A DNA stretch of 64,000 nt from Macrocystis pyrifera (lineage: Eukaryota > Sar > Phaeophyceae > Laminariales > Laminariaceae). The notes under the pieces were generated by a model, which was not told where the DNA came from, searched no databases, and saw nothing but the letters and a program-made list of their open reading frames with translations. The position numbers were made by a program, and so were the translations under genes. Location: assembly GCA_031763025.1 (NCBI GenBank), contig JASSKH010000010.1, positions 4,707,901 to 4,771,900 on the forward strand, written 5' to 3'. Below are positions 23,001 to 35,200 of the stretch, piece after piece. Numbering within the stretch: the stretch's first letter is position 1; every line of letters starts with the position of its first letter.

Positions 23001-23260
23001 ATGCGACGACGAGGATTGTTGATTGCCACAGTTGGTGCCGCGCGATGGGCCGCTGCGCAAGCCTTCATGGTGCCAGGTGCAGGCTCTTTGGGTGAAAGTC
23101 GCCGAGTCTTGAGCCGAGTCTCAAGCCCAAAATTGATGTTGCCAAACAGCAGTGCTCAAATGACCCGCATCAGGAGAAGCGATACGACCATGGCCAGCTC
23201 AGTCAACCCTGTCGCTCAGGAGGAAGCGGAAGTTGTGGTCATAGGCAGCGGTATTGCAGG
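23001..23260 (+). CDS. CRTISO-like exon 1: plastid presequence and start of FAD motif
   Basis: The ATG at 23001 is chosen over the in-frame ATG at 22920 because a signal-peptide pattern begins here: MRRRG, a hydrophobic GLLIATVGAA stretch, then WAAAQAF with a cleavage-like A-x-A before QAF. That resembles the ASAFAP-type signal/transit junction of stramenopile plastid proteins. The transit-like segment after it is rich in Ser and Arg. The exon ends in VVVIGSGIAG at donor GTGAGT, phase 2. Confidence 0.88.
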
Positions 23261-26200
23261 GTGAGTCGGCATGCAATATTGAGTATGACCTCGTGTTGAT
23301 GACTTGAATACGCTGCACGTCAGGATATTTTATATATTCTGGCACCTATATACCCGATATGTTGTGCGTACGCACCTGTCTGTGCAGAAAGTATTATTAA
23401 TAGAACACGTTCACAACTCGCACAGCAGGTGATGATCTACGTCTGTACTTGTAAGAGTAGAGCTACTTAGTAACAGGTGGATCATCAAGTAGATCATCTA
23501 CAGCAGTAGTTCCTGGCCTACAGTTGGGAGAGGTTGTGCAGGGTCTGTTTAGTGCAGATCCAACCAAGGACATGTGTGCTGTAGACGATCAGATTGTACC
23601 CGTGGGTCCCATTCGGCAACATGAGCTACTGCTGTAGATCATATACAATTACATGATCGGAAAACAGGCCTGCCTTGAAAGATGTAGTTCATTAAGTGGG
23701 AATCGATGATCTGCCCGATGCCTGAACCCTTCGGTGTACAGCGTCGGCGTACCAGGTAAGGAATTAGTCGTATAACAGTAGTGGACAAACCTTGATAGAA
23801 ATTCTTCCTGGGGTAGCTAATTAGGCACTCTGATTGGCTAGGGGTATGTTTTACGCGGCTTAATCAACTTTCGAGTATTTCCCGGCCACAGCATCCCGAG
23901 TCATCCCGAGTCAACCAAGAGTCTTCCCAAGCTCAGGATCCACGCCGGCCGAGCCAACCTAGAGCCGTAACAACCACAGCATCCCAGCACTGACCACTGG
24001 CATAGGGTTCGGGTTAGGGTTAGGGTTAGGGTTCGTGTCGGAGGGTCGGCTTCAGGCGTCCAACACAAAACCCCCCTAAATTATCTACCATCAAGGTCTG
24101 TCCACCCCTCATAATACCTGGCATGAGGTACGTACGTATGGTACATACTGTATAATACGTACTACAAGTATTAATAATAGAACCCTTTGGGACAAAAAAA
24201 AACGGCGAACCGAAGGACCCCACCACCACACAACATCATCTGCCACTATGATATATATATACCGGCATGTAGCATCCCAGCAGGAAGGATCCATCAAGTA
24301 CCGGAACTACTGTCTGTGCAGCAGTGTTCAGGCACACTGCAACGGGCTGTACAACGCGCTCATACATAGTAGAAATCGCCCATCCTGGTAGATTGTAGCG
24401 CAGGGCAAGGGTTGCCCTGCCGTTCCCTAGGTGTTACCATTTATTGCAAGGTTGGACTGAGGTATGGAAATTCTCTCGCGACATAGATACTTACTCGTTG
24501 GTAGAATTTTACTTGTTTGAAGATGCTGCTGTTGCCGCTATTTATTGTTCATTGGGTAGGTTTTCAGGAGAAGGAAATGATAACAGCAGGAGATACCAGG
24601 CACGCTTATACAGTAGACCCTGACCACCCGACCCGAACCCTAACCCTAACCCGAACGCTATGGAGTGACCTGTGCTTAGATGCAAAAAAGGTACCGCGGG
24701 TTGTGGGTATGGAGAAGTCAGTAGTATCACTGTTTGTTGTCTTGTTTCGACCTGGTGTAGAAGGGTAGGTTTTCTGTCGTCCTTTGTTGTTGTAGGCCGT
24801 TGTTGTTGTGGGCCGTTTAACTCTTTGGTCGCAGTCGTTTTTTTTTTTTCTTGGAAATGAATAATCTGACTGTTTCAAGTCTGCCTATTAATAGGTCGGC
24901 ATTGTCTTTAGATTTTGAAGCAAATGTCATACACTTCAGTCGGCCTGTCGGAAGCTATCGCCATCATCGTTCCAGTAGTAGGTACCAGGTAATCTCGGCC
25001 AGTTGCCTGTGATCGCGACGACAGCAGCTACTTGTTGTGGTGGTGGTGCTCTCTCTCTGTAGTCGCTCGTGTATCTGCCGGCGGCTAAAAACTCTCGGCG
25101 GCCAAAGCTCAGCAGCAGAAGCAGCAGCAGCTAGCCGCAAAAAAAAAACTCCCCAGTAAGCGGCAGGCGGCAGCTAAGCTGGTGCTCAGCTGCCCAGGAG
25201 GAGCTACTGCTCAGCAGCAGCAGCTGCACAGCAGCTAGCTACTTGTTGTATTGGTGGTGCTGTCCCTCTCTGTCGCTTGGGTATCTGCCGTCGCGAAGAA
25301 GCATGTGTCGATTGCAGCCAAAGCTCTCGGCGGCCATAGCTCAGCAGCAGCTCCTGAAGCAGCAGCAAGCAGCTAGCTGCAAAAAACGTTCGCCGCAGTC
25401 AGCGGCAGGCAGTAGCTATGCCGCTGCTCAGGCGCTGCTGCTCAGGAGCAGCAGCTGCAAAAGATCAAAGCCTTCGGCGGCCAAAGCTCTTAGCTGCTGC
25501 TGCCGTCTCGTGACTTCTGACTCGTGAAATCGCAGCTTTTTTAGCGTTACAACAGCATCAACAGACTATTTATTTGGCATGCTGTCCGTCGCGGTGTATG
25601 ATAGTACGTAGATACGGGTATCCTGGGCGCGTTAGTTTGTCTCAACTGCTGCTCCACTCTGTCGGGTCTATTGCTGTGCTGTGTACCGGTACGGGTGTCC
25701 GCGCTGTGGATCGCTGCGTGCTGCTCATCGCGTTGATGTGTTGACAATCAATATAATCAGCAGCAGCAGAGGAGTGGAAAAGACGATAGATAGATGATAT
25801 GTACTAAAAATACCTGGCACAACAATTAGTTGTATTACCGTGCTCGCTACTACTACTGTACTACTGACGTGCTTCGTAGAACCACTGCAGAATATGATGC
25901 ACTGACTGGGTAGATCTGCTGAAGAATCCTTTGTGAAGACAACGCAACCGCTACTATAATGCTTAATGAGTAGAATATGACGTATTAATGTGAGTGACTG
26001 GCATGGTTGATGATACCAAACTACGGATAGTCAGATGCGTACTCCGCTGTAACTTGGCTGTTTTACCACCGATTTATATCGATCTCACTGACAGGCAGAG
26101 GCGGCGCGGACAGCTGTTAGGCTGATCCGTAATTTGTTCTGCGCAGTGCCGTTGCCCATCGGCACTTTGGCTCGCTCATCGTTTAGAAAGCTTGAATAGT

Positions 26201-29200
26201 CCGACATACTTCGATTGGTTACAAGTGATACGTGATCAACGCTGAAGCTCATGCTGCGGCGAAGCCCCGGTTTCTATTTGCAGGATCTCACTGGGATCCG
26301 CATGCAGTGCAACTGCATGCTGTGGACTATTCGTATGAACACGTACGAAAAAGAGCGGAAAGAAAAAAATCCCCGTCCTCTGTCCCCTCTGATGGAATAT
26401 TTTTTTGCCTGGTTGGAACCTTGCACCGGTCAAAAAAAAAAAATCAAACGGCAGAGCTTCTCTCTTAGCCTCGCACGCCGCCCGCCCGTCTCGCGACCAC
26501 CTCACCACCGATTCGGTCCCGGTAAAGCTTTCCTCCCTCTTTGCCACAGTGAGCCCCGTCGCCCGCCTCGCGTGAAGCCCGGTGCTCACTGTGGCCCTTG
26601 TTCGCCAGCTCGACAAAGTTGGTGCTCAGACTGCATCGCTCTCTCTTTGTCATATTTTGGTCGCAAAAATAAGCACCGCTTGAACGTTATTTTTCTTATC
26701 AAAACGACCCCCCTTATACATCGTATATGGTGCAAGCGGAGCCTCACAAGAAGGCCAGACAGAGCCCATTCGTGCTTCCCACGTGTCTCGAGGCACACGC
26801 GACGCCTAGCCACGAAAACGGTGACCACGGTCCTTGAAGCCCACCCTCTACCCGCCAGCACCCGCTGACACCCGCGACGGCGCCGGGCTCGCCCGCGGTG
26901 CCGTGCTCTGAGTACACGCACGGGCACAAAACGAAAGAAAATGCCTCCAGAAATATAAGCTACGCTTAACGTACCTAGTATGTTCGTATGAACACGAGTA
27001 CAAGAAGGCGCTTGTATTCACGAACGCGGTTTTTGTTCGTAATTATAAGCTAAACCAGGACATTGCTTTTTTTACCAGAAAACGATATGCCTTGACAGAA
27101 AATGTCATATAACTTGGGTTTGGTGTGCCCTGATGACCTCGTTTTACTTTTTTGTGCCGTACACTGGCAAATATACAATGGTGTACTGTTCTTTGTCATT
27201 TTTGCGACTTGGATGGGCGGACATGGTTGTTTTGCCATAAAACGGTATACCTTGGCATAAAAAATAACCTAAGTTAGGTTTGGTGTACCCTGATTTCCTG
27301 GTTTGATTTTTTTGAGCCGTAAACTGGCAAAAAAATCACTGGTGTACCGTTTTTTTTGGATTTTTTCCGCTAGAACTTTTTAATTTTGCTTCCAGATACC
27401 CTAGTATGACCTCGCCTCGCTGTCAGCAGTGCTTCGTTTTTCATGCTGTCACTCTTGCTCTTCTTGTACGAAACGTTCTCCACCGCGACCTACTCTTTTC
27501 GACAGCAGTTACAGACAGCAGTATTAATCGTAGCAGTAGGTGCAGTAGTAGGTGTAGCTGCAGTGGGTCCAGCAGGTGCGCAGTACATTGCACCGTAGCA
27601 TCATGGACTGGATAACCATCACTCAGCTAACTTATATTGTCATACAACATCTGCGCCAAGTGCAGAAAAACAAGTTCCAAAGCAGCCTGAAGAAACTCTC
27701 CCACGCTCTGGAGACAAGCTACTTGGGATTTGTGGGGGATATTTTTCGCAGTTGGTAACCTACAGTATACCGGTTTCTGGTACATGGCACCTGGTAAGCC
27801 ACCTTTATTTTCAATATTGGCGTATTGTCCCCCGGTACGCACGATATGGTACGAACATCTCCGCCAAACATTTGCCGCCAACTGCAGAAGACGTTTTACA
27901 TTACATCCCACTGCTGGTTGATCGCATCTTCAATGATGTGCCTTTATGAAAAGTAGTGTTTCCTGTTAGATACCACTTTGTCCGGAAAAATAAGGATCGC
28001 TTGGGTGTTTATATGAATACCAAAAATTTCCTTACATTTTCGGACAGAAATTAGTGATCTACTCGGTGTGCAAATGTAAACCGATGTCAACCAATAATCG
28101 TACATGTGTCTTATTCGTAGCTCCTCGGAGTGTCTACAGCCTCTCGAGTTTACATATTTTTAACGCTCTAAATCAGAGCATTCTTTGTACCCTTAGACTT
28201 CGCTCCTTGAGCTATTAATAGTGTCGGCAGGTTAAATGTTGTAACTGAGTGTATGGTACGCCTAACATGTCATAGCTAAAATATTGTGTCGGCATCAAGG
28301 CACGGTAATGAACGCCTAAACCGTTATGGTATTCAGTCCGATACCGGCAATATTTAGCCACGCGTGTAATATCACTGACGAACTACTAATGGTAGGTATT
28401 CAGCAGTACATCCGGTACTCGGTGTTCGATTATTGACATCAACTACAATATAGAACGGTATCATACGCAACTTGTAAGGCCAATTCATATGCAGTCGGAA
28501 ACGTGGATTGAAAAAGCCGGATTCCGATCGTTTATTTTTCCGACTGGATTGTGAATCGCTACCCTTCTTATCGTCTGTCGGATCGAATGTACAGTGTTGT
28601 GTTTTTTCTGGAGACGTTTAATGTCAGGGAGTCACTTCCAATAGATTGACTAGCTCCAAGAAAAAAAGGTAGGGCAGGCGGAAGTCGGTTCGAAACTGCT
28701 TCGCCGTAATGCTCGTGGGGTCAGAGAGGCCTTCATCTTCCAGCAGCTGCGCCCAACCACGCATACATACATGCTGATGTCTCGTTTCTTCCTCGAGCCG
28801 CGTGTGAGCTTCACACGCGGGGCGTTCTCCTCCATCTCGTCCTCGAGGCCATCGCGGCGTTGGATTTCTTCGGGAGTCGCCAAAGCTACAGCCAACGCAA
28901 CAGTTGGCAAAATGTCATCGATACCGCGGACTGCGGCCATCGGGTGCTGTCACGTGCTGCTGACGGGCGTAGACAAGGATGTGTCACGCTGACTCGCGCC
29001 GAGCAGCAGCAGAAGTGACAGCAGCCAAGCCAGCGTCGCCGATGTTGTGGTGTGGGATCGTGTCGTATGTCGTGTTGTTGTGTGGGTGAGTGATACTCGT
29101 ACGAGTATGCGGCGGGACTTTCTAACTTTTCCGATGCATGAATCCGACTGGCGTGTTGGATCGAAAATCTCAGTTTTCTTGACTGTCTGGTCCAGTTGGA

Positions 29201-32200
29201 AATCATAATCGAAAAAATTTAGATTGAAAAGGCGCTTTTTCAACTGCACAAGAAACCCAATTTTGGTCTCCGATCGGAAACCGGCTTTTTCAATCCTTGT
29301 TTCCGACTGCATAAGAATTGGCCCAAAGGTGAGTTTCGACAAAAAATATCGATCTCACAGCTGAGGTCTATTTTTTAGCTTTCGTATGTGTAAAATAGTT
29401 CAGTGTTGCGCCTGGCAGTTTTCCCGCCGCCGATCTCCAGGACCGAATGCCGCGCGTGTGAGAATCCAAAATACCAGCATTCTTGGCTTTTTTTTTTGGC
29501 TACAGTGTACAAAGTGTCTCAGTATCCAGCATCCAGCTATCCGTTTCCTGCATCCAGCAATCCGTATCCAGCATCCAGCAATCCGTGTCCAGCACCCAGA
29601 ACTCTAACTATTGTGGTAACGGTTAATCCACTATCCAGCAACCTTAATTTTTTCATCTTGGTGTATTCTTATAACGGTGTAATGGCGGTGTGGCGGCGGT
29701 GCAATGTCGGTGTAAAGGCGGTGTAACGGTAGTATAGGCAATATATCGGCGATGTAGCGGTAGTATAACGGCAGTGTAACGACAATGTGACGGCCATATA
29801 TCAACGACATGGGCGCGATGTAACGGTCGTGTACCGGTGCCTTCCGTGGACGCGATACGCGCAGGCTATGCACCGCGGCTTTGCTGTCCAGCTACGGCAA
29901 GAAGGTGGTCGTCTGCGAATCGCACACGCAGGCCGGCGGGTGCGCTCACGGCTTCGACCGACAAGGCTACAAGTTCGATTCAGGCCCCTCTCTTTTCTCA
30001 GGTGAAAAACGCGTCAGACAAAGCTGTACAAACTGCCGTTCTAAGATGGCTATACGCAGTACTCGTAGCGGATGGGAAACGGAATAACGATAGCAGAATA
30101 TCGGATCCGCAGTTTTTTTTTTCGCAGTACCCGCTTGATTCGCCACCCCCTATTGCTATCGGTGCGGCGTACACTAGCTGCTTGTTTTGTTTTTCGGTGT
30201 CACGCCTGTAGTTGCGGCGCAGCCACGCGTACGCAGCCGGCACCATATTGGCGGAGCTTTGACTATCTCGTTAACACAGCTCAATGAGGTAGCGCCTCTC
30301 GCATACATCGATGTCAGGAAGCGGGGAGGGGGGCGGTAGGGGAGGGGCGGAAATGGTGCTGGATACGTACAGATTGCGGTGTCATTCGTGTACGGGGCCT
30401 CTGACCGGAAGGATCGCACCGCGCAGTTCAGCGATGGCCCCGCGTGCAAGTTTCGTTATAGTTGGGCATAGCGGCATGGCCTAGTATGGTATGGCCAAAT
30501 CGATCCGTGCTGCATGGCGGCATGGTATTGTATGGCATTTATTTGTCGAAATGATGTGTGCTGCACAGCGGCATCATATGGTCTGACATGTACGATATGT
30601 GCTGCATCGCGGCATCACGTGGTATGATCTACGCGCTCTTAGCTGCGAAGCATCATCGTGTGTTATGGTAGACACGGCCCGTGCTGCACAGCGGCGTCAC
30701 GTGGTACGGTATGATCGAAATCATATCTGTTGGATAGCGGCATCGAATAGCATGGTATGCTCGAAACGATCCGTGCTGCACATATGTGATATGACCAGGT
30801 ATGAACGAATCGGCCCATGCTGCATAGCGGCATCATATCGTGTCGCACGATTGAAATGGTCTGCGCTGTACGTACGATCGAAAATGTCTGTGGTGCGTAT
30901 CGGCATCATATAGTACGGTATAATCGAACGCGGCATACCGGCGCCATATGGTACGGTATGATCGAAAGCATTCGTGGTGCATAGCATCATCATGTGGTAC
31001 GGTATGATCGAAACGATCCGTGTTGAATATCAGCATCGTGTGGCATAGGTATGTACGGCCCGTGCTGCATAGCGGCGTCCAATAGTACGGTATGATCGAA
31101 GAGACCCGTGATGCATAGCGGCATCGTGTGGTACGGTGTGACTGAATTTTTTTGTGCTTCATAGCGGCACAATATGGTACTGTACGATCAAAACTATCAA
31201 TGTTGCATAGCCGCATCAAATGGTACGGTATGGTAAAAATAATCAGTGCTGCATATCGGCATCATGTGGTCTGGTATAGTCGTAACGATGTCGCGGGACA
31301 TCCACACGGAGAGGGGACAGACGAGACGGATCGATCGAAGATCGAAGCCATCGGAGCGTTCCCTTACACCTTCTGCATATCTGCGTATGATCTTGAAGCT
31401 GCCATGCTGATGACTACCGTTTGCCTTTACCCCGTGAGGATGCGATGCCCGAGAGGGCATTTACTGGCTTGCGTTGTTGGGTGTTCCCAGCATCCTTGGG
31501 ACAGTGTAACGCGTGTGTGCTACAGGCAGTATATCAACGTGTGTGCGCAATGCAGCTCCGTCAAGTTATGTTCTACCGGTAGGAGTAACTAGGCTTGGAG
31601 CTTGAAACCTCTGAAGAGCCGTGCTTTCTCTGTTGCAGGCCGAGAGTTTCCATGGCAACTACTTCACATCTGCCTTCAGGCTTAACCCCCCGGGGCGACC
31701 GGATGGGTCTTTCTTATGTGTCCTCCGGATGGGTCTTCTGGGTGTGGTTCCTTACGCCTCTCCTGCTTTCTGCACCCTTTTTTTCTCTCTCTGTGCTGTC
31801 ACGTTTTTGTTGTTTTGTTGCTGTCATCATTGCAGGGATGTCGATCAGCCCGACGCCCAACCCTCTGAAGCACGTCCTCAACGCTATTGGCGAGGACGTC
31901 GAGTGGCTCACGTATGGTACGGTTGGGCGTGATACGGTTTGATTTGGTTCGGTACGGTCGTCCGATTGGTACGATAGGGTGCACTTCATCCTAAGGCATT
32001 CATGTGATAACCAAATGCAGCCTCAAAAAATAACTATTTTACTGTAAATCTCCTCGTCAAAACTAGACCGCCCACTGTAGCCAAGGTGTGCGTAAACGAG
32101 CTCTCGACAGCGTTAACGTAGGCGGATTTATCAGCTTCGAAAAAAAAACTACCAGGTATTACTTTTTTCCAATGACAGGGGCTGGCTGTGTCATAGCGAG

Positions 32201-35200
32201 CGCTCGATGCCGCACTCGCGCCCGTGTTATGGTTTCGATGCCCGACGCTGAGAGGTACATCGCACCCCTTGACCCACCCCTTTTGCACTGCACCCATGCT
32301 TTGGGGACAGCTTTCTTCGGAATGAAGGTGGGATTTGTTTTCGCGGTACTCTAGTAAGAGTTAAGCTTCTCTTTTTTTTATCCTCGGGCGGATTGGGAAA
32401 AAAAGTAATTGAGCTCACCATACTTCCGCACATAAACTAGACGTCGAATGTCAACTTAACCCGTCGCTCCCCTGGCTAGGTTAGATCAAGCTGCTGCCAC
32501 CTCGGGTGCTTGTAGTTAAGGAGATAGCCGAAAACCGTTCCCCTAGGCCTTCCGTCGTTAATGTTATGGACGAATCAATCCTCCCCGGGGAGCATATGTT
32601 TTGTTGCTGAGTGCAGCCTTGGCTTTCCCTTTCCGGGATGCCCTGTACTTTTTTTCCCTACCGGTGGCGCGACTCTGTAGGAAGAAAACTTTGGGGCGGC
32701 CGGGTGCGGCGCGGGAATAACCGGCAGCCGCTGCAGCTTGAACTTCGTGATTCGTTCTCTTGCTTCGTCTCCTTTCGCAACCCATGCGCTATCCCTCCGG
32801 GTTCCGTATGCCTTGGCGTTTCCGCGGAGTAATCAGCAATCGATGAAGCTTTGTTCTTCGTTTCTTTGTTTTTTGTGCTTCATGCTTCGTTCCCTCTTTA
32901 GTTACCCATGCATCCCCTCCCTCTCTTCCTGGTCAGGAGATGCGTATCCCTTTACGGTGTGGTGAGGCATGGTAGTATTCGGCAGTCGCTGCAGCTTCGT
33001 TATTCGTCATTTGTGCTTCGCTTTCCCTCTTTCCGAATGCGCGGCCCCCCGCCCTCCTCCCGCTCGGCAATCCCGGTGACACCCACCCCGAACAGGAGTT
33101 CCGTATTCCTTCAAACGTGCCGCCTACCTTCATCGTATTCCATGTTCGAAACCGAGGGCCTTATCTCTTGCCTCCGTGTCGAAATCGTAACCGCCATTAT
33201 TTAATCGCAGACACTTGGGGGGTGTCTCTGCCGGAGGGGTACTTCGACAACGCGGTGGGACCGGAACCGTTTCGCGAAACGATTAACCGCTTTGGTGGAC
33301 CCGGGGCTCAGGAGGAGTGGGACCGGCTGACCGAGTATTTAGTGGAGCTGTCCGAGTGCACCATGGGCTTGCCACCGTTTTCGCTAAGGACCGGCCCGGG
33401 GCTGTGGTTACCATGGCGCAGTTTTTGCCGACTCTGGTCAAGGTCATCAAGGCGGGACCCAGGTACTATTCAGCGTTACTGCACGTGAAGTATGTACGAC
33501 CCAGGTGCTTCCAGCCTTGCTGCACGTGAATTATGTAATACCCTGGTGCTTCCAGCGTTTCTCCTCGTGAATTATGTAGGCTGCGCGAGCGCCAATGCTA
33601 AAGGTACGGTGGGCCTATCCCAGGCGTGTGTGGTATTTTTACGATACATCGAGGACAAACGAAACCTGTTTTATATGTGCAAGTGCGGTGAGCTTAGAGT
33701 TTTCTGTCCCCCATCCACCGGAGGAGAAACCAACAACAACAAAAACGATCGGCTCGCGGTGGTAACGATCGTTTTGCGTTTCGCGACGGGCGGATTTTTT
33801 TCTGGTACTGTGGGAAGGCATTGAGCGGGTGATTTTTGTTGTGTTGCTGTTCTCTGACTTTTTTTTTTTTTCAAGTGCGGGAGCTCGGGCGTGTGTGCGA
33901 ACTTTGTTTGCGTCCGGTGTAAGGGCCACCTGATGTGCAGGCTATCTGATGTGCAGGAAAAACTAGATGTTCACACAATTTGAATGAACAGAAAAAATCA
34001 TGAACAACAAATTTATGGACAGAAAAATTAATGAACGGATTTTATTTTTTCCAAAGGGAAAATTAAAATGCGGGCAACTTGGCGAACAGCTAACCGAAGA
34101 ACATAAAATGTAGTTGACCGGAACATTGGCGGGCGAGAAAAATCGATAGACAGACTATTCCATCGACAGACAGTTTGATGGACATAAAGTTTGATGGACA
34201 AACAATTCGATGGACAGACCATTTGATGGATAGACAATTTGATGGACAAGAAGTTTGATGGACAGACAATTTGGTGGAAATATAATTTGATGAGCACACA
34301 ATTTGACCGACAATTTTGATGGACAGACCTTTTGATTGATGTCAAAATTGATGGACAGACAATTTTGATGAAACTATTATTTGATGGGCGTACAATGTGA
34401 CAGACAGACCATTTTGATTGATGTAAGTAATGAACAGACCATTTGATGGACAGCAAAATGATGGAAATATCTTCTGATGGGCATGAAGTTTGACAGACAG
34501 ACATTTTGATGGACAGACCGCGTGATTGACATGAAATTTGATGGGCATACAATTCGACGAACTGAGAACGTGATGGGCAGACAAATTGAGGGACGGAAAA
34601 ATTGATGAATAGGGAAATTGATGGGCAGAATTGATGGACATACAATCTCATGGACAATACTCGTAAAAATTGAAGGACAAATTGATGGACAGACAATTTG
34701 AATGGCAGGAGGAATGATATTTAGACAAATTAATGCACAGAAAACGCGACCCACAGGAAAATGTGATGCACCTGCACTATGCTGAATGGACTAAACACTT
34801 GCCTGGGAAGAGTGTCGGTGGGTGCTTCTTTTATGTATGTGTGGTCGCCATTTCTGTCGTTGAGGCAAGGTAAGGAAGAAGCCCCCCCCACCCCCAATAA
34901 ATTAATTCTCCATCCACAGGCAAGCAAGTACGCCTCACTAACGGTTCTTGGTAGGACGCAGTTCACCCTTCAAGGAACTCCCCGAACCCACGGCGCTTCG
35001 CGCTTGATGCAAGCAGTGTCTGTCTGGTCGGCAAAAACCCGACGTGCTCCGCCCCGGCAGTGTAGGGATGCGACGGTCTATGGTCATACGTCTACCGCCA
35101 TGCATGATATCAAGTGCACCCCCTGCTTCGTCTGTGAAAACCCGACGGGCTCTGTCTCGGCATTGTAGGGATGCGAGGGTCTATGGTCGTACGACTACGG

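Noticed and set aside
30599..31219. Several 60-128 codon frames with HTVPYDA-type words
   Set aside because: They are translations of the 46-bp satellite in intron 2.
34028..34696. 222-codon minus-strand open frame
   Set aside because: The peptide is a chain of CPSNCLSIK/VHQ words produced by a ~20-bp minisatellite; there is no start context or domain.
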